Shown here piece after piece: positions 54,976 to 63,628 of a stretch of DNA of 64,000 bases. This DNA comes from Candidatus Vicinibacter proximus. Its GTDB lineage: Bacteria; Bacteroidota; Bacteroidia; Chitinophagales; Saprospiraceae. The notes under the pieces are model-generated. The model saw only the letters and a program-made list of their open reading frames with translations. It had not been told where the DNA came from and did no database searches. The DNA lies in NCBI GenBank assembly GCA_016713905.1, contig JADJOE010000003.1, positions 744,001 through 808,000 of the forward strand, in the 5' to 3' direction. The translations under genes were made by a program, and so were the position numbers. Each line of letters starts with the position of its first letter. Positions within the stretch are counted from its first letter, which is position 1.

Positions 54976-56115
54976 CTAGATATTCGGTTTGAGTATTTTT
55001 AATAAAATTTCAATCGTACGATCCAATTCTTCTATAGTGTTCAATTGTGAAAATGAAAATCGAACTGTTTTTCCTTTTGCATTTGGGCGGATGTAATTAA
55101 GAACATGTGAAGACTTTTCGGTTCCTGATGAACAAGCAGATCCACCGGAAGCTGAAATTCCATTTATATCGAGATTCATTAAGAGCCATTCAATTCCTTT
55201 TTGTTCTGGAAAATTGACGCTCAATATTTTTGGATTGAATTCTATTTCGGGTGTATTAAAGGATTCCGAGATTCCATTTTTGTTCAATCCTGATTTTAAA
55301 TAATTGTTTAGTAGGGTAAGGTGATTCATTTTTTGTTCAAAAGATTCGGTAGTAATTTGGAGTGCTTTTGCCATAGCAGCAATACCAATAATATTTTCAG
55401 TTCCTGACCTCATATTTCTTTCCTGACTACCACCATAAATGAATGGTTTGATAAGTGTAGGTTCCTTAATATAAACAAATCCGATGCCTTTGGGTCCATG
55501 AAATTTATGGCCTGATCCTGTTGCAAAATCAATATCTAATTCGGTTACATTTAAGGGAACACTTCCAATGGATTGAACTGTGTCTGAATGATAGTATGCG
55601 TTGTATTTCTTACAAATCTCTGATATCGATTTGATTGGTGTAATGCTTCCAAGTTCATTGTGCGTATGTATTAAACTCACAAGAGAGGGGGCTTCACTTT
55701 GTTGTAATATGAATTCTAGTTCATTGAGGTCGATTCTGCCAAATTGATCAGGACTAAGATATTTTAATTGTATTTCTCCTTGTTGAGCATATTCCTTGCA
55801 TGAGTACAGGACACATGGATGCTCTATTGGCGAACTGATGATGGTTTTTACATTTAGATTTCTTACGGCGGCTTGGATTATCATATTGGACGATTCCGTG
55901 CCACATGAAGTAAAAAATACTTGAGAAGGAGAGGTTTCCAAAAAATTACTCAAAATCTTTCTGCTCTCTTCAATTAAACTTTTAGCAGCAGCACCCTCTT
56001 TGTAGATGGCGGAAGGATTTCCAAAAATATTTTTAGATGTTTGAGTAATACATTCAATTACTTCAGGAAGCAATGGGGTAGTAGCCGCATTGTCGAGGTA
56101 AATCCTTTGATTCAT
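54976..56115 (-). CDS. Cysteine desulfurase (NifS/IscS-type)
   Basis: This 379-residue PLP enzyme has IYLDNAATTPL, the PLP lysine K204 in GSGHKFHGPKGIGF, and the active cysteine C328 in GGSACSSGTEKSSHV. It shows the general fold of the NifS/IscS group, which takes sulfur from cysteine for Fe-S clusters and thiolated tRNA. The SACSSG loop favours the IscS/NifS group over SufS. It lies eight bases after glmM, so they likely share a transcript, although their functions are unrelated. Confidence 0.92.
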   Translation of the reverse strand: MNQRIYLDNAATTPLLPEVIECITQTSKNIFGNPSAIYKEGAAAKSLIEESRKILSNFLETSPSQVFFTSCGTESSNMIIQAAVRNLNVKTIISSPIEHPCVLYSCKEYAQQGEIQLKYLSPDQFGRIDLNELEFILQQSEAPSLVSLIHTHNELGSITPIKSISEICKKYNAYYHSDTVQSIGSVPLNVTELDIDFATGSGHKFHGPKGIGFVYIKEPTLIKPFIYGGSQERNMRSGTENIIGIAAMAKALQITTESFEQKMNHLTLLNNYLKSGLNKNGISESFNTPEIEFNPKILSVNFPEQKGIEWLLMNLDINGISASGGSACSSGTEKSSHVLNYIRPNAKGKTVRFSFSQLNTIEELDRTIEILLKILKPNI

Positions 56116-56123
56116 AAAAATTA

Positions 56124-57497
56124 TTAATTGTATTGTTCTATTTTAATTTTGATATTGTCTACCAGGTTTTTAGCAAGCATCTCCGATTTTGCTTCGCTGT
56201 AAATTCTGATTATAGGTTCAGTGTTTGACTTTCTAAGGTGAATCCAGGAATCCTCGAAATCAATTTTTAAACCATCGACCATATTTATCCGGGCCTGATT
56301 GTACTCATCTGATAGATATTTTAGCAAAGCTTCAAAATTAATTGTAGGATCAATTTTAATTTTATCTTTATACATAAAGTACATTGGATATTGAGCTTTT
56401 AATTCAGCCAGATTCTTGTTTTTTGTAGCCATATTTGCCAAAACAATGGCTATTCCTATTAACGAGTCTCTTCCATAATGTAAATCAGGTAAAATAATGC
56501 CACCGTTTCCTTCTCCTCCAATTGTGGCGCCTACTTCTTTCATTTTATTGACCACATGGACTTCTCCAACTGCCGATGAAAAGTGTTTGCCACCTTTTTG
56601 CAAAGTCAGATCAGCAAGAGCTCGCGATGAAGATAGGTTTGAAACAGTGTTTCCAGGTTTTACATCAAGCAAATAATCTGCGCAACATATTAGCGTATAT
56701 TCTTCTCCAAAATATTGACCTTGGTGATCTACCAATGCTAATCTGTCAACATCCGGATCAACCGCAATGCCTATATCTGCTTTGTTTTTTGTAGCATTTA
56801 TTAATTCAGTCAAATGTTCTTCTAGAGGTTCAGGATTATGGCGAAAATTTCCATCAGGATGTGAATTTATTAATTCATAAGTACACCCAAGACTATCTAA
56901 TAATACGGGTATAGCCAAAGAGCCGGTGGAGTTTATACAGTCTGCCACCACGTGATATTTTTTGGATTTGATTAGTGATATCGGTAAATATGGGATAGCC
57001 AAAATGGAGTTTATGTGGTCTTCAATGCTGGTGTTATAAAAAGTTTTTTGTCCAATGCAGTCAATGTTTGCATAAACCAAACCCTCCAGATTGCTTAATT
57101 CTATGATTTGATGACCTTCTTCAGCTGAAATAAACTCTCCTTTCTCATTTAACAGTTTTAAAGCATTCCATTCCCGCGGATTATGGCTTGCCGTAAGTAT
57201 AATTCCTCCAGCCGCCCTTAAATTTATTACGGCCATTTCAATGCTTGGGGTAGTCGAAAGTCCAGCATCGATAATATCAATGCCAAGGCTTTGGAGACTT
57301 GCCTCAACTAACTTAGATACCATTTCTCCGGAGACCCTGGCATCCCTTCCTATCACCACTTTAGGTTTTAAATTTCTCTTTAAAATTAACCTGCCAAAGG
57401 CCAAAGAAAATTTCACAATATCTTCAGTACTAAGGTTTTCTCCTTTTATTCCTCCAATGGTTCCCCGAATGCCAGAGACAGAGACTATAAGACTCAT
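56124..57497 (-). CDS. glmM: Phosphoglucosamine mutase
   Basis: This 457-residue phosphosugar mutase has the phosphoserine S104 in TASHNPREWNALK, the metal-binding DPDVDRLALVD loop, the sugar-binding GEGNGG loop and a C-terminal RKSNTEPIIRIYSEA phosphate-binding loop. It makes glucosamine-1-phosphate for UDP-GlcNAc. The form with EWNALK is that found in Bacteroidota. It heads a transcript with the cysteine desulfurase. Confidence 0.93.
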   Translation of the reverse strand: MSLIVSVSGIRGTIGGIKGENLSTEDIVKFSLAFGRLILKRNLKPKVVIGRDARVSGEMVSKLVEASLQSLGIDIIDAGLSTTPSIEMAVINLRAAGGIILTASHNPREWNALKLLNEKGEFISAEEGHQIIELSNLEGLVYANIDCIGQKTFYNTSIEDHINSILAIPYLPISLIKSKKYHVVADCINSTGSLAIPVLLDSLGCTYELINSHPDGNFRHNPEPLEEHLTELINATKNKADIGIAVDPDVDRLALVDHQGQYFGEEYTLICCADYLLDVKPGNTVSNLSSSRALADLTLQKGGKHFSSAVGEVHVVNKMKEVGATIGGEGNGGIILPDLHYGRDSLIGIAIVLANMATKNKNLAELKAQYPMYFMYKDKIKIDPTINFEALLKYLSDEYNQARINMVDGLKIDFEDSWIHLRKSNTEPIIRIYSEAKSEMLAKNLVDNIKIKIEQYN

Positions 57498-57517
57498 CTT
57501 TAAATTGATTTAGCTGA

Positions 57518-57525
57518 CAAAAGTA
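57518..57525 (-). promoter_or_regulatory. Candidate -7 promoter element for glmM
   Basis: On the minus strand TACTTTTG fits TAnnTTTG, 20 bases before the glmM ATG. No -33 TTG is seen at the expected distance. The 74-base divergent gap also holds TATAATTG (57551-57558, plus strand), one mismatch from consensus, for the methyltransferase gene. Confidence 0.42.
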
Positions 57526-57571
57526 TTAATTTAGCGGCTTATTCATTAGATATAATTGCAAATCAAGACGA

Positions 57572-58303
57572 ATGAAGGAATGGTTTTCAGAGTGGTTCAA
57601 TACATCATATTACCATCTACTGTATAAGCAACGTGATGAACAGGAAGCCTCGGACTTTGTCAAAAATATGATTGATCTGCTGCCTACATATGATCATGCT
57701 AAAATTTTGGATGTAGCATGCGGTACAGGCAGACATGCTTTGTCTTTGAGTGAGTACGGTTATGATGTAACCGGATTTGATTTATCTTTGTCCAGCATAT
57801 TGAAAGCTAAGGAATTTGAAAGCGAAAATCTCAATTTTTATCATCATGATATGCGAAGGGTTTTTCGGATAAATTATTTTGATATTGTTTTAAATTTATT
57901 TACCAGTTTTGGATATTTTGAAACTTTACTTGAGGATGAAAAGGCTGCATACTGCTTGTCAACCAATGTGAAGAAAAATGGCTATCTTGTTTTTGATTAT
58001 TTTAATTCTATTTCTGTACAACAAAATATTGTCCATGATTTTAGTTTGAAAATTGGTGATGTTAATTTTAAAATCCGCAAGAATATCGTTGGAAGAAAAA
58101 TTATTAAAAGCATCAAGGTAGAAGATCATGATGCTGTTTATAATTTTGAAGAGCGAGTTAGACTATATTCGCTGGTGGAAATTAAAAGGTTATTCAATCA
58201 GTTTGGGTTGGAACTTCAATATGTTTTTGGGAATTATTTTCTTGAAGATTTTCATGAACAAAAATCAGATAGGATGATATGCATTTTTAAAAAGAACATT
58301 TGA
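57572..58303 (+). CDS. Class I SAM-dependent methyltransferase
   Basis: This 243-residue protein shows the SAM-binding motif ILDVACGTGRHALSLSEYG (about 47-65), VTGFDLS and a FDIVLNLFTSFGYF catalytic strand. The fold is a Methyltransf_25/UbiE-like class I enzyme. The substrate cannot be read from the sequence; a small molecule is likely, as no nucleic-acid motif is present. It is followed after three bases by the PAP2 phosphatase gene. Confidence 0.87.
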   Translation: MKEWFSEWFNTSYYHLLYKQRDEQEASDFVKNMIDLLPTYDHAKILDVACGTGRHALSLSEYGYDVTGFDLSLSSILKAKEFESENLNFYHHDMRRVFRINYFDIVLNLFTSFGYFETLLEDEKAAYCLSTNVKKNGYLVFDYFNSISVQQNIVHDFSLKIGDVNFKIRKNIVGRKIIKSIKVEDHDAVYNFEERVRLYSLVEIKRLFNQFGLELQYVFGNYFLEDFHEQKSDRMICIFKKNI

Positions 58304-58306
58304 TTC

Positions 58307-58882
58307 ATGATAGGCTATTTAAATTGGTTGGATCATAATTTATTTGAATGGGTGCAGATTCATTTAAGGATATCCGAATTAGATCTGTGGATATCCTTAT
58401 GTAGAGACAAGCATTTCTGGCTACCACTTTACATATTTCTATTCTCTTTTGTGGTTTTCAATTACAAGATTAATTTAGTGAAATTTACAATTGTTATTAT
58501 AGTCTTGATTGGCTTGAGTGATCAGTTGACAAGTAGTCTTATTAAGAAAAAAGTAAGAAGGGAACGTCCTTGTAAAGAGGCATATTTTAGTGACCAATTT
58601 GATACGCCTGTAGGTTGCAGTGGTGGATTTAGCTTTCCTTCCAGCCATGCATCTAACCATATGGCATTAGGCACTTTTCTGTATTTGTTTTTTAAAAATC
58701 GAAGCATATATAAAAGGCGACTTCTATTGATATGGCCTTTAATCGTTGGATTTGCACAGATTTATGTAGCGGTCCATTTTCCATTTGATGTATTGGCAGG
58801 ATTTGTGATTGGCTCATTCTTGGCAATAATCTGCTATTATATTTACTTATGGTTTGAGCCTTCAATAAAAACTTCAGCGTAA
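58307..58882 (+). CDS. PAP2-family membrane phosphatase
   Basis: This 191-residue protein has about five transmembrane helices and the three PAP2 motifs: KKKVRRERP, SFPSSHASNH and AVHFPFDVLAGF. These provide the phosphate lysine and arginine, the histidine that donates a proton, and the nucleophilic histidine with an aspartate. It probably removes phosphate from undecaprenyl pyrophosphate or a phosphatidyl lipid. The neighbouring methyltransferase and the gap of three bases suggest one transcript, but not a shared pathway. Confidence 0.9.
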   Translation: MIGYLNWLDHNLFEWVQIHLRISELDLWISLCRDKHFWLPLYIFLFSFVVFNYKINLVKFTIVIIVLIGLSDQLTSSLIKKKVRRERPCKEAYFSDQFDTPVGCSGGFSFPSSHASNHMALGTFLYLFFKNRSIYKRRLLLIWPLIVGFAQIYVAVHFPFDVLAGFVIGSFLAIICYYIYLWFEPSIKTSA

Positions 58883-58964
58883 TAAGTTTACAATATCTCA
58901 ATACTTATATCAGCAGAATGGATTAAATTGTGTAAATAATTAATACCATTTAATTTATTCGCAC

Positions 58965-58972
58965 TACCTTTG
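58965..58972 (+). promoter_or_regulatory. Candidate -7 promoter element for pyrG
   Basis: TACCTTTG fits TAnnTTTG and ends 25 bases before the pyrG ATG. No -33 TTG at the expected spacing is seen, but the position is that of an ordinary leader of about 18 bases. Confidence 0.48.
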
Positions 58973-58997
58973 TATCCCGTAGCAGACTAATTAAATC

Positions 58998-60599
58998 ATG
59001 ACTAAATATATTTTTGTTACGGGAGGAGTTACCTCTTCTTTAGGTAAGGGCATTATTGCTGCTTCTTTGGCCAAACTCCTACAAGGTCATGGTTTTAAAA
59101 CAACCATTCAAAAGTTTGATCCCTATATTAATGTTGATCCGGGCACACTGAATCCTTATGAGCATGGGGAATGTTATGTTACCGATGATGGAGCCGAAAC
59201 AGATTTGGATCTAGGGCATTATGAGCGTTTTTTGAATATCGCTACGTCACAGGCAAATAATGTGACGACCGGTAGAATCTATCAGACAGTCATTAATAAA
59301 GAAAGGGCAGGTGACTTTCTAGGTAAAACTGTTCAGGTAATCCCGCATATTACGGACGAAATTAAGCGAAGGATTACTTTACTTGGAGATACAGACTACG
59401 ACATAATTATTACTGAGCTGGGAGGTACCGTAGGAGACATTGAGTCATTACCATATTTGGAAGCCCTCAGGCAACTCAGAATGGAGCTTGGCGCTAAAAA
59501 TTATGCAACTGTCCATCTAACCTTAATTCCTTATTTGGCCGCTGCAAAGGAACTTAAAACAAAACCAACACAACATTCCGTAAAAGAACTTCAGGAGGCA
59601 GGCATTCAGCCAGATGTGCTGGTTTGTCGAACAGAAAAGCCTATTACAGATGAAATACGTTCCAAATTAGCCCTCTTTTGTAATCTGGATAAAGTGAATG
59701 TAATCGAAGCAATTGATGCAGACACAATTTATGATGTTCCGCTACTTATGTTAAAGGAAAAGCTGGACGTTAGAGTATTAAAAAAATTAGGTTTAAAGTC
59801 CAGGAAAAAGCCTGAGTTAAAGGCCTGGAAAGCCTTTTTGTCCAATTTAAAGAACCCCATTCATTCCATTAAAATAGGTCTGATTGGAAAGTATAATGAG
59901 TTGCCGGATGCCTATAAATCTATTTATGAGGCATTTGTGCATGCAGGTTCAGCAAATCAATGTAAGGTTGAGATCGTTGCCGTTCATTCTGAGCATTTGG
60001 AAGACAAAAAATCGGTTAGTCTCGAATTGAAGGATCTGGATGGATTATTGGTTGCACCTGGATTTGGGGAAAGAGGTATTGAAGGAAAGATAAATGCGAT
60101 TAAATACGCCCGGGAAAATAAGATACCTTTTTTTGGGATTTGCTTAGGCATGCAATGCGCCGTTGTGGAATTTGCCAGAAATGTTCTTAAGCTGAAAGCT
60201 TCATCTACAGAGGTAAACCCCAAGACTGCCAATCCAGTTATTCATATGATGTCGGATCAAAAGAAGATAAAGGAAAAAGGTGGGACTATGCGATTAGGTG
60301 CCTATGAATGTGCTTTGAAAAAACCTTCAAGGGCATTTAATGCTTACCAAAAGACCATGATTGCTGAAAGACACAGACATAGATATGAATTCAATAGTAA
60401 TTATCTGAAACAATTTGAAGAGCATGGGATGATAGCATCAGGAATTCACCCCGACAGGAAACTTGTAGAAATAATTGAACTAAAAGATCATCCTTGGTTT
60501 GTGGGCGTTCAGTTCCATCCGGAATTGAAAAGCACCGTTGAAAATCCTCACCCTCTTTTTGTTGCCTTCGTGAAGAGTTGTATTAAAAATCATAAATAG
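58998..60599 (+). CDS. pyrG: CTP synthase
   Basis: This 533-residue enzyme has the synthetase half (about 1-265; GGVTSSLGKGI ATP loop, KFDPYINVDPGTLNPYEHGE and ELGGTVGDIES) and the amidotransferase half (about 290-533). The latter has the catalytic cysteine in FFGICLGMQCAVVEFARNV and the HPE pair in FHPELKS. It makes CTP from UTP with glutamine. Length is typical. Its TAG is directly followed by the TTG start of the esterase gene. Confidence 0.97.
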   Translation: MTKYIFVTGGVTSSLGKGIIAASLAKLLQGHGFKTTIQKFDPYINVDPGTLNPYEHGECYVTDDGAETDLDLGHYERFLNIATSQANNVTTGRIYQTVINKERAGDFLGKTVQVIPHITDEIKRRITLLGDTDYDIIITELGGTVGDIESLPYLEALRQLRMELGAKNYATVHLTLIPYLAAAKELKTKPTQHSVKELQEAGIQPDVLVCRTEKPITDEIRSKLALFCNLDKVNVIEAIDADTIYDVPLLMLKEKLDVRVLKKLGLKSRKKPELKAWKAFLSNLKNPIHSIKIGLIGKYNELPDAYKSIYEAFVHAGSANQCKVEIVAVHSEHLEDKKSVSLELKDLDGLLVAPGFGERGIEGKINAIKYARENKIPFFGICLGMQCAVVEFARNVLKLKASSTEVNPKTANPVIHMMSDQKKIKEKGGTMRLGAYECALKKPSRAFNAYQKTMIAERHRHRYEFNSNYLKQFEEHGMIASGIHPDRKLVEIIELKDHPWFVGVQFHPELKSTVENPHPLFVAFVKSCIKNHK

Positions 60600-61535
60600 T
60601 TGGCAGAACTTAAATATTGGAGGCGCTTTTTTACATGGTTTTTAATGCTGCTTGGTTTTAAATCGCGTTCCGCTGCCCAGAATATATTGCAAATTGATCA
60701 TCCTTCATTTCTAACCCGATATTACGGTTTTTCAAGTTCTTATGTTGCCAACCGAAATCTAGAAATTTGGCTTCCAGAATCCTATGCCACATCAGGAGAC
60801 AAAAGATATCCGGTTCTGTATTGGCAGGATGGCCAGAATTTATTTGATCCGGCCGTATCTTATAACCACAACCCCTTAAGGATGGATGAATCAGTGTTGG
60901 AGCTTTCAGCTGCACATATGATTCAGGATTGTATAATAATCGGAATTTGGAATACGGATAACAGGTTTTTGGAATATATGCCTAACCGTTTCTATAATGC
61001 CCTTCCAACCAGCAAACGCAAAATTATTAAAAAGGAATATGGTGGAGAACCAATGGGAGACAATTACCTTAAGTTTTTAACTCGGGAATTAAAACCCTAT
61101 ATTGACAGTAATTACAGGACCCTTACAGATAAATTGAATTGTTACATTGGAGGGGCAAGTATGGGTGGATTAATTTCTTTTTATGGACTTTTGGAGTTTC
61201 CTCAGATTTTTGGTGGGGCCATTTGTATTTCCACGCATTGGCCTATAAGTGTACGCAGAAATTATAAAGAGATCCCAGAAAGCTATTTTCGAATTATTGA
61301 GGAATCAAAAAATAATTTAGTTGGATCAAAATTATATTTTGATCATGGTACCGAAAACATTGATGCCTGGTATAGCCCTTACCAATTAAGGATGGATCAA
61401 ATACTCTATTCAGTTTATCAAGGTTCTTCCGAATATCTTTCCTTGAAATTTGAAGGTAAGTCTCACAGCGAATTAGATTGGCGCGAACGATTAGGCATTC
61501 CACTTGAATTCTTATTGTCTCCAAGGAGATTGTAA
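60600..61535 (+). CDS. Secreted alpha/beta-hydrolase esterase (EstD/IroE-like)
   Basis: The start is TTG 60600, the base after the pyrG stop. This gives a signal peptide-like N-terminus (KYWRRFFTWFLMLLGFKSRS, ending AAQ). ATG 60645 would leave only half of it. The 311-residue protein has the family pattern RYPVLYWQDGQNLFD, the nucleophile S187 in GGASMGGLIS and a late GKSHSELDWRERL with the catalytic histidine. It resembles the putative-esterase group that includes Fes, IroE and EstD. It probably cleaves esters outside the cytoplasm, but the substrate is unknown. Confidence 0.85.
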   Translation: MAELKYWRRFFTWFLMLLGFKSRSAAQNILQIDHPSFLTRYYGFSSSYVANRNLEIWLPESYATSGDKRYPVLYWQDGQNLFDPAVSYNHNPLRMDESVLELSAAHMIQDCIIIGIWNTDNRFLEYMPNRFYNALPTSKRKIIKKEYGGEPMGDNYLKFLTRELKPYIDSNYRTLTDKLNCYIGGASMGGLISFYGLLEFPQIFGGAICISTHWPISVRRNYKEIPESYFRIIEESKNNLVGSKLYFDHGTENIDAWYSPYQLRMDQILYSVYQGSSEYLSLKFEGKSHSELDWRERLGIPLEFLLSPRRL

Positions 61536-61574
61536 TCTTTGTGATGCTCCAACCGGAATGTAAATAGAACTTTA

Positions 61575-63095
61575 CTAAAAAGATTTTTTTGTTAAGACAA
61601 GATAGGAGGAAGTATGAAAGACAATCTTGTATTGATCTGAGTATATTGCTTGTGAAGGCAATATCACATAGTTAACCAATTGCTGATCGAAAAGATAGAT
61701 TAAAGTTTCCTCGTCCAATTTTCGGTAGTTTGCTTTTGCAAGATCCATCAAGTTCCTGCCACTCCTTCTTGATTCAATATTGATTTTGTATATTCTATTT
61801 ATGCGGTCGTACCATGGAAATAGATACGCTATTTGATGAGAAATTGCTTTGAAGTCAACCCATGAGCTTCTTTCTGACCATGTCTTGAAATGAGTAAAAT
61901 CAGGAGGAAGCACAAATAGGCTTTTTATTTCTGTGTTATTCCTGGCCCAATCTGCTAACACTTGCTCCTCTTTAAAAATATCCTTTCGGTTGCATTGTTT
62001 GAATAAGGAAACACTTAATATCACTACCAATAAAACATAGTTAACGTATCTTATGAATCTGGAGGAAAATTTGTTTAATTTTTTTTCACCATACAGAACT
62101 AATGCTATAATGCTGAATAATTCGATCCAAATGGTTGTCTTAAACCATTGCATTTGTAGCATAATTTCAGATTTCAATAGGGTAGTGCCCACTATGTATA
62201 TCAACATTATAGCACCTTGTAAGAGATAAATCTTAAAAATATTTCTGTTGACTTTATACCAAAGAATTATTCCTGAGAGGAATAAAAACAAAAATATTAT
62301 AACATGTTGTAATAGCGTATATTGAATTAGAAAATGATGCCCTATTCTAAATTCCAACAGATCAAATAAACCCGATCCATGACTATGAAGTTTAACCCGG
62401 GCAAAAACCAACGATACTAAGTATGGGAAACTCAATATGCAGAATATTAAAATTCCTGCTAAGATTTTTCTGGATTCAATTCTTTTTGATTTAAAAATCT
62501 CAATGAAGCTTATAGTGCCTATAAGTAAAAAAATCTGGAAACCCACTAGAACCTGAAAAAATGTGGCAATAGCAAGTAGTAAAAATGCAATAATGATATT
62601 TTGTCTAAAATAAAAAACCAAACTCCAGACAGCTAATGTTTTTGCAAAACAAGAACCAACAGGCATATTGTAAAATAATTCATTAGCGCCTACTGAGGTA
62701 TACGGGGCAATAAATAATACAAGGAGTATTACAAAGTTTATGGCATTATTGGTTAAACCGAGTACTTCCAGGAGTTTAGTTAAGCCCAGTATAAATGCGT
62801 AAAGACATATAAAATAGGCTATAAAAAGTAGAATGGGTTGATCTGCACCAATCAGGTACAGAAAATTATTTAGGAAAGATCTTTCATGCAGAAATAAAGA
62901 CTCATTAAAACCAATATAAAAATCACTGGGATATAAATCAGGGTGGCGCATCTTTTTTAAAACAGGAACAATCTCAATCAGATCATTACCACTACCTTCA
63001 TAACCCCAAAATACAATATAAAGGATGCAAAAAAGTAATACAGATCCGTAGATCTGATAGTTTGTTAATTTTGCAATCGATTTAAGCCTTTCCAA
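61575..63095 (-). CDS. Unrecognised polytopic membrane protein (506 residues)
   Basis: I do not recognise the family. The TTG start at 63095 gives about 10-12 transmembrane helices, a loop after the first helix with RHPDLYPSDFYIGFNESLFLHERSF-like residues (PDLYPSDFYIG core), and a soluble C-terminal part of about 120 residues. The acidic first loop and overall layout look like the GT-C superfamily of membrane glycosyltransferases, but no D-x-D is placed convincingly. The next in-frame methionine is residue 47, inside the first loop, so TTG is needed. Its start codon shares one base with the divergent SpoU methyltransferase ATG, so any promoter lies inside that gene. Confidence 0.6.
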   Translation of the reverse strand: MERLKSIAKLTNYQIYGSVLLFCILYIVFWGYEGSGNDLIEIVPVLKKMRHPDLYPSDFYIGFNESLFLHERSFLNNFLYLIGADQPILLFIAYFICLYAFILGLTKLLEVLGLTNNAINFVILLVLFIAPYTSVGANELFYNMPVGSCFAKTLAVWSLVFYFRQNIIIAFLLLAIATFFQVLVGFQIFLLIGTISFIEIFKSKRIESRKILAGILIFCILSFPYLVSLVFARVKLHSHGSGLFDLLEFRIGHHFLIQYTLLQHVIIFLFLFLSGIILWYKVNRNIFKIYLLQGAIMLIYIVGTTLLKSEIMLQMQWFKTTIWIELFSIIALVLYGEKKLNKFSSRFIRYVNYVLLVVILSVSLFKQCNRKDIFKEEQVLADWARNNTEIKSLFVLPPDFTHFKTWSERSSWVDFKAISHQIAYLFPWYDRINRIYKINIESRRSGRNLMDLAKANYRKLDEETLIYLFDQQLVNYVILPSQAIYSDQYKIVFHTSSYLVLTKKSF

Positions 63096-63628
63096 TGAAT
63101 TTTATTAAAACAGCTACCAAAGATCTGAAACGGATGTCCGTTTCGGAATTTAAAAACAGCCCAAAAGTACCAATAATTTTAATGGCTGATCACATCAGGT
63201 CCGGACACAATGTCGGATCCCTTTTTAGGATTGCTGATGCCTTTGGACTGGAAGAAGTTTTGCTTGTTGGATATACCGTAAAACCACCACATCCGGAAAT
63301 CAATAAAACAGCACTCGGAGCTACCGACACAGTTTCTTGGAGACATTTAGATCATCCTGATGAATATCTTGCATTAAAGAAATCGGAGGGCTATAAAATT
63401 ATGGCAATTGAACAGGCCAAGGGGAGCTGTCTTTTGCATCAATTAAAAATCAGCGCTGAAGAAAAATATGTATTAATTTTTGGAAATGAAGTAAATGGTG
63501 TGTCTGATTCAGTTCTAAAATTGTGTGAAGCATGTATAGAAATACCTCAAATGGGTACGAAACATTCTTTAAATGTGAGCGTGGCTGCCGGAGTAGTAAC
63601 TTGGCACTTTTTTTCTCACTTTCTTTAA
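63095..63628 (+). CDS. SpoU/TrmH-type tRNA/rRNA 2'-O-methyltransferase
   Basis: This 177-residue SPOUT enzyme has motif 1 DHIRSGHNVGSLFRIADAFG, motif 2 VLIFGNEVNGVS and motif 3 IPQMGTKHSLNVSVAAGVV, which together form the knotted SAM site. It methylates a ribose 2'-OH in tRNA or rRNA; the target base cannot be read. It lacks the N-terminal extension of TrmH. The ATG shares a base with the TTG start of the divergent membrane protein. Its stop interlocks with the minus-strand gene at the end of the window. Confidence 0.9.
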   Translation: MNFIKTATKDLKRMSVSEFKNSPKVPIILMADHIRSGHNVGSLFRIADAFGLEEVLLVGYTVKPPHPEINKTALGATDTVSWRHLDHPDEYLALKKSEGYKIMAIEQAKGSCLLHQLKISAEEKYVLIFGNEVNGVSDSVLKLCEACIEIPQMGTKHSLNVSVAAGVVTWHFFSHFL

